A stretch of DNA of 32,786 nt, from assembly GCA_031264105.1 (NCBI GenBank), contig JAISEM010000037.1, positions 1 through 32,786 of the forward strand, given 5' to 3'. The position numbers and the translations under genes were made by a program. The stretch comes from Endomicrobium sp. (lineage in GTDB: Bacteria > Elusimicrobiota > Endomicrobiia > Endomicrobiales > Endomicrobiaceae). Shown here one piece after another: positions 31,158-32,786 of the stretch. Below the pieces are notes generated by a model. It had not been told where the DNA came from. It worked only from the letters and a program-made list of their open reading frames with translations, and did not search any database. Every line of letters begins with the position of its first letter. Position 1 is the stretch's first letter.

Positions 31158-31481
31158 CTATTTCATTCGTTATTTGCAGGATAATTCGTCATCAACACGC
31201 TAAAAAATTAGTGGAAAATTAAGTTCTTTTTTTTTGTTCGGCATCGTGCGCGCAGTAGCAGGATTCGATTGTTAACATGTTTTGCCGCTGCAGTCACTCT
31301 GCACGAAGTTGCAGAATATGGTTGTAATGTTTTTTACCATTCTCGTCTGCGCGAAAGTCAAAGTCCCGATGTAGTAGCATCTCATGGTACCAGATTACTA
31401 GGCAAGCACGTAATGCAAAAATAGAGATTGTCATTTACATGCGCAAAGTCGTAGACTCTATATTTATGCCATTAAAATATT
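31158..31481. other. Gene-free 324-base region, less A+T-rich than its surroundings
   Basis: No intact gene was found. A T9 run at 31227-31235 is followed by about 190 bases with clearly more G and C than the rest of the window (GTGCGCGCAG, CTGCGCGAAAG). One + strand frame is open from 31212 to 31424 (70 codons) but has no suitable start, no ribosome site and no family resemblance I can name. On the - strand, two short open stretches in different frames also look protein-like. It may be the remnant of a gene with different base composition, possibly an acquired one. The dusB promoter should lie in the last ~60 bases. Confidence 0.45.
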
Positions 31482-32444
31482 ATGAATAAATTAACTATTG
31501 GAAATATAAAGCTTAAAAATAATATACTTCTTGCTCCTATGGCAGGAATAACAGATTTACCGTTGCGGCGACTTGCAAAGCAAGGTGGAGCAGGGTTAGT
31601 ATATACTGAAATGGTATCAGCAAAAGCTCTTATACACTGCAATGAAAAGACAAAAAAACTTTTGACAATATTATATGAAGAACATCCTGTTGCCGCTCAA
31701 ATTTTCGGCGGGGATTCTCATAGTATGTCTGAAGCTGCAAGAATTGTACGAGACTTAGGGGCAGACATTTTGGATATAAATCTTGGCTGTCCCGTTAGAA
31801 AAATTGCAAAAGCAGGCGCGGGAGCAAAACTTCTTGCAAATGAGAAGCTAGTTTCAAAAATTTTAGAATCCGTAGTAAAAAGCGTTAAAATTCCAGTTAC
31901 AATTAAAATACGCATAGGTCTTCTACCAGGACAAAACGTAGCGCCTGAAATTATAAAAATAGCTCAAAGTTGCGGAATTAAGATGGTTGCCGTACATGCA
32001 AGGCCGGCGTCTCAAGGGCATTCAAGCATCCCAGACTTAAATGCATTTGCTCAGTCTTGCGATGGCGCAAAGATTCCAATTATTGGCAACGGTGGCATAA
32101 TTGACGAAGAAACTGCTTTAAAATTCTTAAAAATTCCAAATTGCGCAGGAATAATGATAGGACGTGGCGCCGTCGGCAATTACTCAATATTTAGAAGGAT
32201 TGAAGAATTCTTTAAAACAGGCAAAAAACTTTCTTTACCGACACAAGAAGAAAAAATTAAATGGCTAAAACAGCACGTGATATACTCTACTGAGTTTTAC
32301 GGCGAAAAAAAAGGACTCGTATTGATGCGTAAAGTAGTCCCTTATTATGTTAAAGATATGCCAAAAGCCGCAAAAATTCGTGCCAAGATTAACAGTATGA
32401 TAACTTTAGAGGATTTCAATAATTTATTAAATATATTCTGTTAA
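31482..32444 (+). CDS. dusB: tRNA-dihydrouridine synthase, DusB type
   Basis: FMN enzyme that reduces specific uridines in the tRNA D-loop. The TIM barrel begins ILLAPMAGITDLPLRRLAKQGGAGLVYTEMVSA; the catalytic cysteine is C103 in NLGCPVRKI, and the phosphate-binding stretches IPIIGNGGI and GIMIGRGAVGN follow. The C-terminal helical domain that contacts tRNA is present (GLVLMRKVVPYYVK). Length 320 aa matches the bacterial DusB group. There is a poor ribosome site, as is common here. It is the last intact gene of the window. Confidence 0.94.
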   Translation: MNKLTIGNIKLKNNILLAPMAGITDLPLRRLAKQGGAGLVYTEMVSAKALIHCNEKTKKLLTILYEEHPVAAQIFGGDSHSMSEAARIVRDLGADILDINLGCPVRKIAKAGAGAKLLANEKLVSKILESVVKSVKIPVTIKIRIGLLPGQNVAPEIIKIAQSCGIKMVAVHARPASQGHSSIPDLNAFAQSCDGAKIPIIGNGGIIDEETALKFLKIPNCAGIMIGRGAVGNYSIFRRIEEFFKTGKKLSLPTQEEKIKWLKQHVIYSTEFYGEKKGLVLMRKVVPYYVKDMPKAAKIRAKINSMITLEDFNNLLNIFC

Positions 32445-32461
32445 AATATAAAATTAAGTTT

Positions 32462-32660
32462 TCAATTTTCTAATCCCTTTTCATCCCTATCTTTTAACGC
32501 TTCCTCTAATCTTTTATTTATACTTTGTACTTCTAATGATTCTTTCTGTGTTTCTTCTAACAATCAACGCGCTTAAAAAAGAGGAAGGAATTAGTTTGTT
32601 GGCGTAAAAGTCTTTTGGCATAATAGCCCCCCATAAAGAATTGGCAATACTTACTTTCAT
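32462..32660 (-). pseudogene. Possible remnant of a protein gene with a coiled-coil end
   Basis: On the - strand an ATG at 32658-32660 opens a 48-codon frame (MKVSIANSLWGAIMPKDFYA ... IPSSFLSALI). Around 32555-32565 plausible coding shifts to a second frame that reads LLEETQKESLEVQSIN and ends EKGLEN with TGA at 32462-32464. The second part is a charged, coiled-coil-like helix. No ribosome site is visible and the family is unknown. This could also be chance. Confidence 0.3.
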
Positions 32661-32786
32661 TGTTAATATGCGTTAAAAAGAAATTTGAGCGTTTGCAACC
32701 CGTCAAGCTTTTGCCGATAGGCGTTGGAGGTTCTGATCCTTACGGGCTTTTAGACCCTATATTTACTCTTAACTTATTTATTTCCT
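32661..32786. other. Terminal stretch with only short fragments
   Basis: No intact gene. A short - strand frame (VRIRTSNAYRQKLDG, ending at the TTA near 32664) and a + strand frame running to the window edge (PVKLLPIGVGGSDPYGLLDP) overlap. Base composition is closer to even than in the neighbouring genes. The + frame could continue outside the window, so a partial gene cannot be excluded. Confidence 0.3.

Noticed and set aside
31240-31300. Possible tRNA-like segment (GGATTCGATT resembling a reverse T-arm)
   Set aside because: The flanking bases do not pair as a T-stem and no anticodon arm could be built.

Overview
The window is an A+T-rich bacterial chromosome segment on which essentially every recognisable gene reads on the + strand. 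The gene set and style fit the phylum Elusimicrobiota, and most of all an Endomicrobium-like symbiont of the kind found in termite-gut flagellates: a complete F-type ATP synthase, a Gram-negative envelope (O-antigen ligase-like protein, PorV/UPF0164-like barrel, FtsX/EnvC-like pair), queuosine genes with QueH, an Fe-S-type TrpRS, and many genes broken by small indels beside intact housekeeping genes. The taxonomic placement is an inference from style and gene content, because no search could be run.

Layout. 1-377: no gene seen. 378-2612: O-antigen ligase-like polymerase/ligase with TPRs, ending one base before the atp operon. 2614-8637: atpB-E-F-H-A-G-D-C, complete and tightly packed, with unusually short c (66 aa) and delta (118 aa) subunits. 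8739-11740: yebC-ruvC, then ruvA-ruvB (recombination). 11749-14512: queH-spoIID-like-queA. 14562-15065: decayed lipoprotein. 15154-18413: a clear sigma-70-type promoter followed by site-2 protease-trpS-scpA-scpB.

18502-24965 is the most unusual part. It is an operon of four genes, all disrupted: a membrane-spanning Ser/Thr kinase whose PEGA and FG-GAP/PQQ-like beta-propeller regions can be reassembled across at least nine lesions, a PP2C phosphatase with a membrane anchor and a second extracytoplasmic domain, a stand-alone response-regulator receiver domain, and an outer-membrane PorV/UPF0164-like protein with C-terminal TPRs. The start/stop overlaps linking these genes are still present, so this looks like one signalling and envelope system being lost as a unit. 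It is followed by glgA (glycogen synthase), broken by a single base in a poly-A run.

26519-30125: ftsX-like, envC-like (catalytically degenerate LytM), ctpA (again one base missing in a poly-A run) and a small membrane-anchored unknown. 30132-31157: tsaD. 31158-31481: gene-free and less A+T-rich than its surroundings. 31482-32444: dusB. 32445-32786: no intact gene, only short remnants, mainly on the - strand.

Functionally the intact genes cover energy (ATP synthase), genome maintenance (RuvABC, ScpAB), translation and tRNA modification (TrpS, QueA, QueH, TsaD, DusB, YebC) and envelope/division. The lost or decaying genes cover environmental signalling, glycogen storage, a periplasmic protease and surface proteins. 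This is the pattern expected of a host-restricted genome in the middle of reduction.
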